This document shows, one piece after another, positions 1-5,108 of a stretch of 7,151 bases of DNA. The notes under the pieces are model-generated. The model was not told where the DNA came from. It searched no databases and saw only the letters and a list, made by a program, of their open reading frames with translations. The translations under genes were made by a program, and so were the position numbers. This DNA comes from an uncultured Collinsella sp. (lineage in GTDB: Bacteria > Actinomycetota > Coriobacteriia > Coriobacteriales > Coriobacteriaceae): positions 1 through 7,151 of the forward strand of contig CAUCTV010000061.1 of assembly GCA_958445895.1 (NCBI GenBank), in the 5' to 3' direction. Each line of letters opens with the position of its first letter. Position 1 is the stretch's first letter.

Positions 1-2
1 CC

Positions 3-662
3 GAGGAGGGCAAGTGGGTCCAGGCTAAGGAGATTTCCGACATCTCCGGTCTTACGCACGGTGTGGGTTGGTGCGCACCTCAGCAGGGCGCCTGCAAGCT
101 CACGCTGAACGTCAAGGACGGCATCATCGAGGAGGCCCTCGTTGAGACCATCGGCTGCTCGGGCATGACCCACTCTGCCGCCATGGCTTCCGAGATTCTT
201 CCCGGTAAGACCATCCTCGAGGCCCTCAACACCGACCTCGTCTGCGACGCCATCAACGTTGCTATGCGCGAGATCTTCCTGCAGATCGTTTACGGCCGCA
301 GCCAGACCGCGTTCTCCGAGGGCGGCCTGCCCGTGGGCGCCTCCCTCGACGACCTCGGCAAGGGCCTTCGCTCTCAGGTCGGCACCATGTTCGGCACCAA
401 GGCCAAGGGCGCTCGTTACCTCGAGCTCGCTCAGGGCTACGTCACCCGCATGGCTCTCAACGACAAGAACGAGATCATCGCGTTCGAGTTCCTGAACCTC
501 GGCAAGTTCACCGACGCCGTCAAGGCCGGCAAGACCCCCGAGGAGGCCATCGCTGGCGCTATGGGCCACTATGGTCAGTGGGAGAACGCTGCCAAGTACA
601 TCGACCCGCGCACCGACGAGGAGACTCACTCCGTCGCCAGCGTGTTCCCGGTTCACGAGTAG
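3..662 (+). CDS. NifU-like iron-sulfur cluster scaffold protein (5' end outside the window)
   Basis: The frame is open from the first base, so the true start lies upstream; a GTG at 63 is internal, because conserved-looking sequence continues before it. The visible 219 residues carry a NifU/IscU-type N-terminal fold: a GWCAPQQGAC segment (Cys codons at 72-74 and 93-95) and a GCSGMTHSAAMASE segment (Cys at 156-158), matching the first two ligand regions of NifU scaffolds, which hold a nascent Fe-S cluster in the cytoplasm. The usual third ligand (an HCS-type motif) is not evident; the next Cys, in LVCDAI, is not an obvious equivalent. The C-terminal ~100 residues are an extra region beyond the short scaffold domain. 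The gene sits 18 bp before the GGGtGRT gene on the same strand and surely shares its transcript. All 13 visible lysine codons are AAG, which suggests strong expression. Scaffold family assignment is fairly sure; actual cluster transfer is inferred. Confidence 0.82.
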   Translation, partial: EEGKWVQAKEISDISGLTHGVGWCAPQQGACKLTLNVKDGIIEEALVETIGCSGMTHSAAMASEILPGKTILEALNTDLVCDAINVAMREIFLQIVYGRSQTAFSEGGLPVGASLDDLGKGLRSQVGTMFGTKAKGARYLELAQGYVTRMALNDKNEIIAFEFLNLGKFTDAVKAGKTPEEAIAGAMGHYGQWENAAKYIDPRTDEETHSVASVFPVHE

Positions 663-672
663 AAAGGGAGGG
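663..672 (+). promoter_or_regulatory. Strong ribosome binding site of the GGGtGRT gene
   Basis: A purine-rich AAAGGGAGGG run lies 8 nt before the ATG at 681. It immediately follows the stop codon of the scaffold gene, so translation of the second gene is independent but closely coupled. It fixes the start of the downstream gene. Confidence 0.7.
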
Positions 673-680
673 AAATAACT

Positions 681-1685
681 ATGACTGTTACGTTCGAAGG
701 TTACGAGCGCCGCGCTGACAAGATCAACAAGTGCCTCGCCGACAACGGCATCGCCTCCCTCGAGGAAGCTCTGCAGATCTGCACCGACAAGGGCTTCAAC
801 CCGCGTGAGATCGTCAACAACACCCAGTCCATCGCCTTCCAGAACGCCGAGTGGGCCTACACCCTCGGTTGCGCTCTCGCTGTCAAGCGTGGCGCCAAGT
901 CCGCTTCTGAGGCTGCTGCCATCATCGGCGAGGGCATCCAGGCCTTCACCGTTCCCGGCTCCGTCGCCGAGGACCGCAAGGTCGGTCTGGGCCACGGCAA
1001 CCTGGGCGCTATGCTGCTCTCCGACGACACCGAGTGCTTTGCCTTCCTGGCCGGCCACGAATCCTTCGCTGCCGCCGAGGGCGCTATCGGCCTGGCTCTG
1101 AACGCCAACAAGGCTCGCAAGAAGCCGCTGCGCGTTATCCTCAACGGTCTGGGCAAGGACGCCGCCCAGATCATCGCCCGCATCAACGGCTTCACTTATG
1201 TAAAGACCCAGTTCGACTACTACACGGGCGAGCTCAAGGTCGTCGAGACCATCCCCTACTCCGATGGTCCCCGCGCTGCCGTTAACTGCTACGGTTCCGA
1301 CGACGTCCGCGAGGGCGTTGCCATCATGTGGCACGAGAACGTTGACATCTCGATCACCGGTAACTCCACCAACCCCACGCGCTTCCAGCACCCCGTCGCT
1401 GGCACCTACAAGAAGGAGCGCCTCGAGGCTGGCAAGAAGTACTTCTCCGTCGCTTCTGGTGGCGGCACTGGCCGTACCCTGCACCCGGACAACATGGGCG
1501 CCGGCCCTGCCTCTTACGGCATGACCGACACCATGGGCCGCATGCACTCCGACGCCCAGTTCGCCGGTTCTTCCTCCGTGCCTGCGCACGTCGACATGAT
1601 GGGTCTCATCGGCATGGGCAATAACCCCATGGTCGGTGCCACCGTCGCCTGCGCTGTCGCCGTCGAGGAGGCCCTCAAGGCCTAG
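681..1685 (+). CDS. GGGtGRT family protein
   Basis: A complete 334-residue protein, the usual length for the GGGtGRT family (about 330 residues). The signature GGGTGRT is at residues 260-266 (bases 1458-1478), followed by a Gly/Met-rich C-terminal region with HPDNMGAGPASYG and MMGLIGMGNNPMVGATVACAVAVEEAL. I see no signal peptide or membrane helix, so it is probably cytoplasmic. No biochemical role is established for the family as far as I know. The adjacent NifU-like gene suggests a link with iron-sulfur cluster assembly or with an enzyme needing one; that is inference. The start is fixed by the strong ribosome binding site. All 17 lysine codons are AAG, and the codon set looks like that of an abundant protein. 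A perfect terminator 35 bp after the stop closes the two-gene unit. Family call is very sure; function unknown. Confidence 0.93.
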   Translation: MTVTFEGYERRADKINKCLADNGIASLEEALQICTDKGFNPREIVNNTQSIAFQNAEWAYTLGCALAVKRGAKSASEAAAIIGEGIQAFTVPGSVAEDRKVGLGHGNLGAMLLSDDTECFAFLAGHESFAAAEGAIGLALNANKARKKPLRVILNGLGKDAAQIIARINGFTYVKTQFDYYTGELKVVETIPYSDGPRAAVNCYGSDDVREGVAIMWHENVDISITGNSTNPTRFQHPVAGTYKKERLEAGKKYFSVASGGGTGRTLHPDNMGAGPASYGMTDTMGRMHSDAQFAGSSSVPAHVDMMGLIGMGNNPMVGATVACAVAVEEALKA

Positions 1686-1720
1686 TCGCGCCCGCGCGAT
1701 GCTCACATAGTTGAGCTTTG

Positions 1721-1753
1721 GAGCCGCTACCTTTCGAGGTAGCGGCTCTTTTT
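1721..1753 (+). terminator. Rho-independent terminator of the scaffold/GGGtGRT unit
   Basis: A perfect 11-bp stem (1721-1731 with 1738-1748), a 6-nt loop TTTCGA and then a T run. It begins 35 bp after the GGGtGRT stop codon and is the clear 3' end of that operon. Confidence 0.92.
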
Positions 1754-1830
1754 GTTTACGCTGTCGCAGGGTAGCTAATGCCGATATACCAGTTGGGGCG
1801 AAATACGAGATGAGACGAGATGGAACGTCA

Positions 1831-1859
1831 AAGTGTCCATGACACCCACCTGCCATAAT
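1831..1859 (+). promoter_or_regulatory. Possible promoter and operator of the FAD oxidoreductase gene
   Basis: CATAAT at 1854-1859 is a good -10 candidate, but the matching -35 position (about 1831-1836, AAGTGT) is poor. Overlapping it is a perfect inverted repeat, GTGTC-cat-GACAC, at 1833-1845. A weak -35 box under a palindrome is what one expects where a regulator binds, as activator or repressor. No regulator gene lies in the window, so its identity cannot be named. Confidence 0.4.
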
Positions 1860-1930
1860 TGCCCTTTACCGATTTGCCGAGTCTTTGCGGCCCCATTGCC
1901 GATCACCCGTGCGACAATGCGCCGGACGAG

Positions 1931-1936
1931 AAAGGA
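1931..1936 (+). promoter_or_regulatory. Ribosome binding site deciding the FAD gene start
   Basis: AAAGGA lies 5 nt before the ATG at 1942. This supports that ATG over an upstream in-frame TTG at 1885, which would only add 19 residues unlike the family ahead of the N-terminal dinucleotide-binding strand. Confidence 0.7.
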
Positions 1937-1941
1937 ATCCG

Positions 1942-3468
1942 ATGGAATCGACTGATGTACTGGTAATTGGATCTGGCATTGCGGGCCTTTGCGCCGCCAT
2001 CGAAGCGGCGCGCGCGGGCGTGACCGTCACTGTGGCAAGCGCCGGCAAGACTATGAGTGGATCAAGCTTCTTCCCCGGAACCTGGGGCTTGGGGCTTATC
2101 GGACCCGTTAACGAAGACGACGAACAAGACCTTATCGATACCATCCAGACCGTTGGTGGCGGCGTCGCCGACCCCGATCTTGTCCAGACGTTTGTCCACA
2201 GCATTCCCCAGGCAATTGAATGGCTCGAGCAAGACCTGGGTGTTGAGCTCCAGCGTCCGCAAAGCGCTGAAAGCGCTCAGCAAAAGCAATTTATCCCCTG
2301 CTTTGACCACAAGACGCGCATGTGGCGCGGCCTCACCCGCAAGCCCCTTGAGGACGCTCTGACGACCCGGATCGAGTCGCTCGGCATTCGCCTGCTCCCC
2401 CGCCATGAGCTTATCGACCTTGTTGAGGACACGAACGGCAGAATAACCGGAACCATGCTCTACGACCTCACCGAAAATCGAATCGTGCCCTTTGCTGCCA
2501 AGGCCACGATCATCGCAACCGGTGGCACAGGCGGCCTGTTCGAGCGCAGCCTTACGTCGGCTGATGTGCTCAGCTCCTCGCAGGCCATCGCGCTGGCGCA
2601 CGGCGCAACACTTACTAATATAGAGTTCATGCAGATGATGCCCGGCTTCATCGAGCCCAAGCGCAACCTGGTCTTCAACGAGAAAACCTGGCGCTACGTA
2701 CATGTAGACCAGCCGGTAGATATTGCCGACGACAAGCTGGACGACCTGCTCGAGCAGCGCTCTGGATATGGTCCCTTCACGTCACGCTTGGCCTCCCGCG
2801 CTATCGATCTCGTCATCGATCAGGCAGGTGTCGAAGGCCTGGCACTCCACTACGACTTTCCCCGCGAGGATGTCCCAGAGTTTGTGCAGACCTTTGCCAC
2901 CTGGCTGCAAGACGAGCACGGCATCGCCCCGACTGACGAGATGCGCGTTGCGATGTATGCCCACGCCGCTAACGGCGGCATCAAGATCGATAAGACCGCG
3001 CAAACGGGCGTTGAGGGCCTCTACGCTTGCGGTGAGGCGACAGGCGGCATGCACGGCGCCGACCGCATTGGTGGCTTGTCAAGCGCCAACGGCATCGTGT
3101 TCGGGCGCATCGCGGGCGCATCGGCAGCCCAAGCAGCACAGAAAGAGCCCGAGACAGCCCTGAAGGCGGATATCGCCCTCCCCCAGTACGGCATAGCCGC
3201 AACAGATGCCGAACGCCTGACACACAGCCTAAGGCACACGATGAGCACCTATTGCATGATCAACAGGACCGAAACAGGCCTATCCGAGGCACTACACGAG
3301 CTTGAGGGCTTGAAGACGGAGGCAACGACCTTGAGCACACAGAAAGCCCAGGACAGCGAAGTCGCAGCCCTCGCCCGCCTGCAATCGCAGATTCAACTAG
3401 CACAGGAAATGGTCAAAGCCATGCGCAAACGAACCGAAAGCCTCGGATCGCACTATCGAGCGGACTAA
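1942..3468 (+). CDS. FAD-dependent oxidoreductase, aspartate oxidase/fumarate reductase flavoprotein superfamily
   Basis: A 508-residue flavoprotein, probably soluble. It opens with a Rossmann strand and GSGIAG (residues 10-15); the second FAD segment is ATGGTGGLF (192-200), and a C-terminal FAD motif GLYACGEATGGMHGADRIGG spans about 359-378. Residues 420-508 form a helical tail like that of NadB and SdhA/FrdA proteins. Compared with E. coli NadB, H341 in AHAANGG fits the AHYTCGG histidine, R375 in HGADR fits the arginine of GANR, and R282 or R286 fits the RDxxxR region. However the NadB/FrdA histidine in FxQxHP is replaced by Met (EFMQMMP, M233). The glycine-rich QGGI segment is also replaced by FFPGTWGLGL. 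No nadA, nadC or fumarate reductase subunit genes adjoin it. It is therefore probably not a classical aspartate oxidase or fumarate reductase; the substrate is unknown. No secretion signal or heme or FMN domain is seen. Confidence 0.83.
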   Translation: MESTDVLVIGSGIAGLCAAIEAARAGVTVTVASAGKTMSGSSFFPGTWGLGLIGPVNEDDEQDLIDTIQTVGGGVADPDLVQTFVHSIPQAIEWLEQDLGVELQRPQSAESAQQKQFIPCFDHKTRMWRGLTRKPLEDALTTRIESLGIRLLPRHELIDLVEDTNGRITGTMLYDLTENRIVPFAAKATIIATGGTGGLFERSLTSADVLSSSQAIALAHGATLTNIEFMQMMPGFIEPKRNLVFNEKTWRYVHVDQPVDIADDKLDDLLEQRSGYGPFTSRLASRAIDLVIDQAGVEGLALHYDFPREDVPEFVQTFATWLQDEHGIAPTDEMRVAMYAHAANGGIKIDKTAQTGVEGLYACGEATGGMHGADRIGGLSSANGIVFGRIAGASAAQAAQKEPETALKADIALPQYGIAATDAERLTHSLRHTMSTYCMINRTETGLSEALHELEGLKTEATTLSTQKAQDSEVAALARLQSQIQLAQEMVKAMRKRTESLGSHYRAD

Positions 3469-3510
3469 TTCGAACACCCATCTAAAGCAGAACACAACTA
3501 ATCGATATCT

Positions 3511-3546
3511 ATGGGCCCCGTGAGCTCGAAGTGGCACGGGGCCCAT
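3511..3546 (+). terminator. Strong GC-rich hairpin after the FAD gene, possible terminator
   Basis: A perfect 12-bp stem (3511-3522 with 3535-3546) encloses a 12-nt loop, 42 bp after the FAD gene stop. There is no T run on either strand, so it is not a textbook intrinsic terminator. It may still block or end transcription, or protect the 3' end of the mRNA. Confidence 0.45.
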
Positions 3547-3586
3547 TCGTGTCCGTACGGCAGCGTATCCTTATTCTGAATACGGA

Positions 3587-3601
3587 GCGGGCAAAGCCCG
3601 C
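3587..3601 (+). other. Small hairpin in the dinD leader
   Basis: GCGGGC-aaa-GCCCGC is a perfect 6-bp stem with a 3-nt loop, ending 17 bp before the dinD ribosome binding site. Just upstream is a looser inverted repeat, CGTAT (3564-3568) and ATACG (3580-3584). I found no GAACnnnnGTTC-type LexA box in this leader, although dinD genes elsewhere are SOS-regulated. The role is unknown. Confidence 0.35.
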
Positions 3602-3618
3602 ATAGACAATAGGCCAGC

Positions 3619-3626
3619 GAGGAGGA
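3619..3626 (+). promoter_or_regulatory. Ribosome binding site of the broken dinD
   Basis: GAGGAGGA, nearly ideal, lies just before the ATG at 3630. It shows that translation starts upstream of the amber codon, so the short 47-codon N-terminal piece belongs to the gene. Confidence 0.75.
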
Positions 3627-3629
3627 GAT

Positions 3630-4490
3630 ATGGACAGTAGAGATATCGAGAAGTGGCGTGTCGAACTTGATAGCTACGCCAATGTAGAAGACGGCGTTGA
3701 GTATTGGCTCGCACGAGATTTAATGGAACCCATGGGGTACACGCGATGGGAAAACTTCGCCGAAGTTGTTTAGAGGGCAAAAGTCTCGTGCGAAACAAAC
3801 AAAACTCCAGTTGATTCCCATTTTCGTGACACCACGAAAATGGTAATTGCCGGTGTCGCCGCTCGCGCGGTTAAAGACTACAAACTTACGCGCTATGCAT
3901 GCTATTTAATCGCCCAGAACGGAGATTCAAACAAGCCAGAGATTGCACTCGCCCAAGCATACTTTGCCGTGCAGACGCGCCGCCAAGAGCTCATAGAGCA
4001 GCGCTTCGCAGAGATTCAGCGCTTGCAGGCGCGCCACTCGCTATCCGATTCAGAGAAACAGCTCTCGGGTATTGCATTCAAACGCGGCGTGGACTCCAAA
4101 GGATTCGCGATCATCAAGTCGAAGGGCGATGAAGCGTTATTCGGCGGCAGAAGCACGGCGGAAACGAAGCAGCAGCTCGGCATACCCAAGAGCGCGGCAT
4201 TGGCGGACAGGTTAGCCGATGTCCTCATCAAAGCAAAGGACCTTACGAACTCGATGACGGCCTTCAACGCCGAGGAACACGACCTGTACGGTCTGGACCA
4301 GATCAAGCAAGAGCACGTCGAGAACAACACAAGCGTGCGTGGCAGCCTCATCGACCGCGGAATTGTACCCGAGAACCTACCGCCTGCCGAAGATACAAAG
4401 AAGCTCGAACGTCGCGTGAAAGCAGACGAGAAAAAGCTCAAGGAGGGTACAGACGGATTCACCGACCCCCAGGGCAGGCTCGACTTGTAA
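3630..4490 (+). pseudogene. dinD: dinD-like damage-inducible protein D, split by an in-frame amber codon
   Basis: Read straight through, this frame has 286 codon positions, close to E. coli DinD (274 residues). Codons 1-47 give a BRO-N-like start, with YWLARDLMEPMGY and WENFAEVV. Codon 48 (3771-3773) is TAG. The same frame then continues with RAKVSC, KDYKLTRYACYLIAQNGD, YFAVQTRRQEL and a charged C-terminal part, all typical of DinD. There is no frameshift, so the damage is one nonsense substitution where homologues usually have a residue like Glu, Lys or Gln. A 216-codon ORF could restart at the ATG at 3840, but no ribosome binding site precedes it. DinD is an SOS-induced protein reported in E. 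coli to inhibit RecA filament activities. Lysine codons are mixed (11 AAA, 12 AAG), unlike the first two genes, suggesting acquisition from elsewhere. TAG is a normal stop for three genes in this window, so general recoding is unlikely. Confidence 0.85.
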
Positions 4491-4505
4491 AGCGTCTGTG
4501 CCCTT

Positions 4506-4533
4506 ACGGGTTCGGCCCCATGCGAGGTTAATA
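4506..4533 (-). repeat. Direct repeat, distal copy A
   Basis: This 28-nt segment matches 4683-4710 at 25 of 28 positions, 177 bp away. It abuts the A-rich side of a minus-strand terminator, as the other copy does. It contains the CCCCATGCGAGGT core. Confidence 0.8.
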
Positions 4534-4564
4534 AAAAAGACGGCCAACCGAAGTTGACCGTCTT
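4533..4564 (-). terminator. Orphan tRNA-type terminator A (minus strand)
   Basis: On the minus strand a 12-bp stem (4553-4564 with 4537-4548), loop TTCG, is followed by a T run (complement of 4533-4538). Position 4544/4557 pairs only as G-U in the minus-strand RNA and is a C/A mismatch in the plus-strand RNA, so the element is built for minus-strand transcripts. The only tRNA sequence directly upstream of it is the 20-nt stub at 4574-4593. Confidence 0.8.
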
Positions 4565-4573
4565 AACAATCTT

Positions 4574-4593
4574 TGGTGGGCCGTCAGGGGGTC
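4574..4593 (-). repeat. tRNA-Lys 3' stub (ghost tRNA or attachment-site remnant)
   Basis: These 20 bases are identical to the last 20 of the CCA-bearing tRNA-Lys gene (4871-4890), covering CCA, discriminator, the 3' acceptor strand and the 3' T-arm strand. Identity stops abruptly at 4594, inside the T loop. It could be the remains of a third tRNA-Lys, or the 3'-end duplication left when an element integrates at a tRNA. Confidence 0.75.
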
Positions 4594-4594
4594 A

Positions 4595-4671
4595 GCCTGC
4601 TTTGCAGGCGGCCGCTTCGGCGCTTTGCGCCTTGCGCGCTGCGCTGGTAAATGCTTACGCATTTCCTCAGC
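4595..4671. repeat. Cluster of short inverted repeats
   Basis: Successive small hairpins: GCCTGC-ttt-GCAGGC (4595-4609), GCCG-ctt-CGGC (4611-4621), GGCGC-ttt-GCGCC (4619-4631), GCGC-gct-GCGC (4634-4644) and AAATGC-ttac-GCATTT (4649-4664), the last also framed by GCTG/CAGC (4643-4671). Some overlap and would compete. No coding role is seen. It fills the space between the tRNA stub and the second 28-nt repeat. Confidence 0.7.
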
Positions 4672-4682
4672 TTCGCGCCCCG

Positions 4683-4710
4683 ACGGGTTCGACCCCATGC
4701 GAGGTCAACA
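4683..4710 (-). repeat. Direct repeat, proximal copy B
   Basis: Partner of 4506-4533 (25 of 28 identical). It lies directly after terminator B on the minus strand. Repeat, terminator and tRNA 3' end recur with an offset of 177-178 bp. Confidence 0.8.
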
Positions 4711-4741
4711 AAAAAAGCGACCAGCCTAAGCCAGTCGCTTT
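4710..4741 (-). terminator. Terminator B of the His-Lys-Lys tRNA operon
   Basis: On the minus strand a 12-bp stem (4730-4741 with 4714-4725), loop TTAG, is followed by seven T (complement of 4710-4716). Two pairs are G-U in the minus-strand RNA but mismatched in the plus-strand RNA, which fixes its direction. It starts 13 bp after the last tRNA-Lys. Confidence 0.88.
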
Positions 4742-4754
4742 AACATACTTTGGG

Positions 4755-4827
4755 TGGGCCGTCAGGGGGTCGAACCCTGGACCTTGGGATTAAGAGTCCC
4801 CTGCTCTACCAACTGAGCTAACGACCC
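4755..4827 (-). tRNA. tRNA-Lys (CTT), distal copy
   Basis: A complete 73-nt cloverleaf on the minus strand: acceptor GGGTCGT/ACGGCCC with one T-G wobble, D-arm AGCTCAGTTGGTAGAGC, anticodon loop CTCTTAA giving CTT, T-loop TTCGAAC. The body is identical to the other tRNA-Lys copy. The discriminator A is followed by CCCA instead of CCA (4751-4754), so one extra C disrupts the encoded CCA. The mature end must be made by trimming plus CCA-adding enzyme. It is the last gene of the His-Lys-Lys operon. CTT reads AAG, the lysine codon used exclusively by the two leftmost genes. Confidence 0.95.
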
Positions 4828-4831
4828 AAAG

Positions 4832-4857
4832 CTAAAGTCCGTCGTAGCGGACTTTAG
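4832..4857 (-). other. Stem-loop in the spacer between the two tRNA-Lys genes
   Basis: A perfect 10-bp stem (4832-4841 with 4848-4857) and a 6-nt loop, without a following T run on either strand. It is probably a processing or spacing structure in the tRNA precursor rather than a terminator. Confidence 0.55.
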
Positions 4858-4870
4858 AGGAGATATCGTG

Positions 4871-4946
4871 TGGTGGGCCGTCAGGGGGTCGAACCCTGGA
4901 CCTTGGGATTAAGAGTCCCCTGCTCTACCAACTGAGCTAACGACCC
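4871..4946 (-). tRNA. tRNA-Lys (CTT), proximal copy with encoded CCA
   Basis: The same 73-nt body as the distal copy, base for base, with CTT anticodon and discriminator A, but here the gene encodes CCA at 4871-4873. It is second in the operon, after tRNA-His. Its 3' 20 nt are those found again in the stub at 4574-4593. Confidence 0.96.
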
Positions 4947-4968
4947 GATATCAACACGAAGCAAGAAC

Positions 4969-5046
4969 TGGGGTGGGTAAAGGGACTCGAACCCTCGACC
5001 TACGGGACCACAACCCGTCGCTCTAGCCAACTGAGCTACACCCACC
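4969..5046 (-). tRNA. tRNA-His (GTG)
   Basis: Minus-strand cloverleaf with anticodon loop TTGTGGT giving GTG. The extra G(-1) at 5046 pairs opposite C73 (4972), the hallmark of bacterial tRNA-His. The acceptor is GTGGGTG/TACCCAC and the T-arm is GAGGG-TTCGAGT-CCCTT. CCA is encoded at 4969-4971. It is the first gene of the His-Lys-Lys operon. Confidence 0.96.
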
Positions 5047-5072
5047 GTGTCCTGTGCGCTTCGCGCTCGACT

Positions 5073-5101
5073 ATTATTGCAAGGAACGCCACGCGATGCA
5101 A
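5073..5101 (-). promoter_or_regulatory. Promoter of the tRNA operon
   Basis: On the minus strand TTGCAT (5096-5101) and AATAAT (5073-5078) are separated by exactly 17 bp, about 26 bp before the tRNA-His 5' end. The bases after the -10 are GC-rich (GCGCGAAGCGC), like discriminators of stringently controlled stable-RNA promoters; that regulation is inference. Confidence 0.6.
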
Positions 5102-5108
5102 GCCCCAA

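Larger units (their letters stand above)
4491..4754. other. Gene-free repeat region downstream of the tRNA operon
   Basis: This 264-bp stretch has no credible protein gene. From left to right it holds a 28-nt repeat copy (4506-4533), a minus-strand terminator, a 20-nt tRNA-Lys 3' stub (4574-4593), a hairpin cluster (4595-4671), the second 28-nt repeat copy (4683-4710) and a second minus-strand terminator. A 79-codon plus-strand ORF across it is an artefact, because its end is the antisense of a tRNA. Confidence 0.75.

Noticed and set aside
2062..2703. A 213-codon minus-strand ORF
   Set aside because: It is the antisense shadow of the FAD oxidoreductase, which carries clear FAD motifs.
3771..3773. 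TAG reassigned to an amino acid in this organism
   Set aside because: The scaffold gene, the GGGtGRT gene and the kinase remnant all end naturally at TAG, so wholesale reassignment does not fit; local suppression remains possible.
4016..4462. A 148-codon minus-strand ORF
   Set aside because: It is antisense to the well-recognised DinD C-terminal region and rich in Ser and Arg.
3840..4490. The C-terminal dinD piece as an independent gene
   Set aside because: The upstream 47 codons and the 22 codons between the amber codon and 3840 are in the same frame and DinD-like, and no ribosome binding site precedes 3840. One broken gene explains it better.
4506..4710. CRISPR-like array from the repeated 28-nt units
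   Set aside because: There are only two copies, the spacing is 149 bp, and each is tied to a terminator and tRNA end. There is no array and no cas gene.
4554..4793. A 79-codon plus-strand ORF ending in RGSNPGPWD
   Set aside because: Its end is the antisense of the tRNA-Lys T-arm and acceptor, and its middle is the hairpin cluster; there is no ribosome binding site. It is a typical spurious ORF beside tRNAs.
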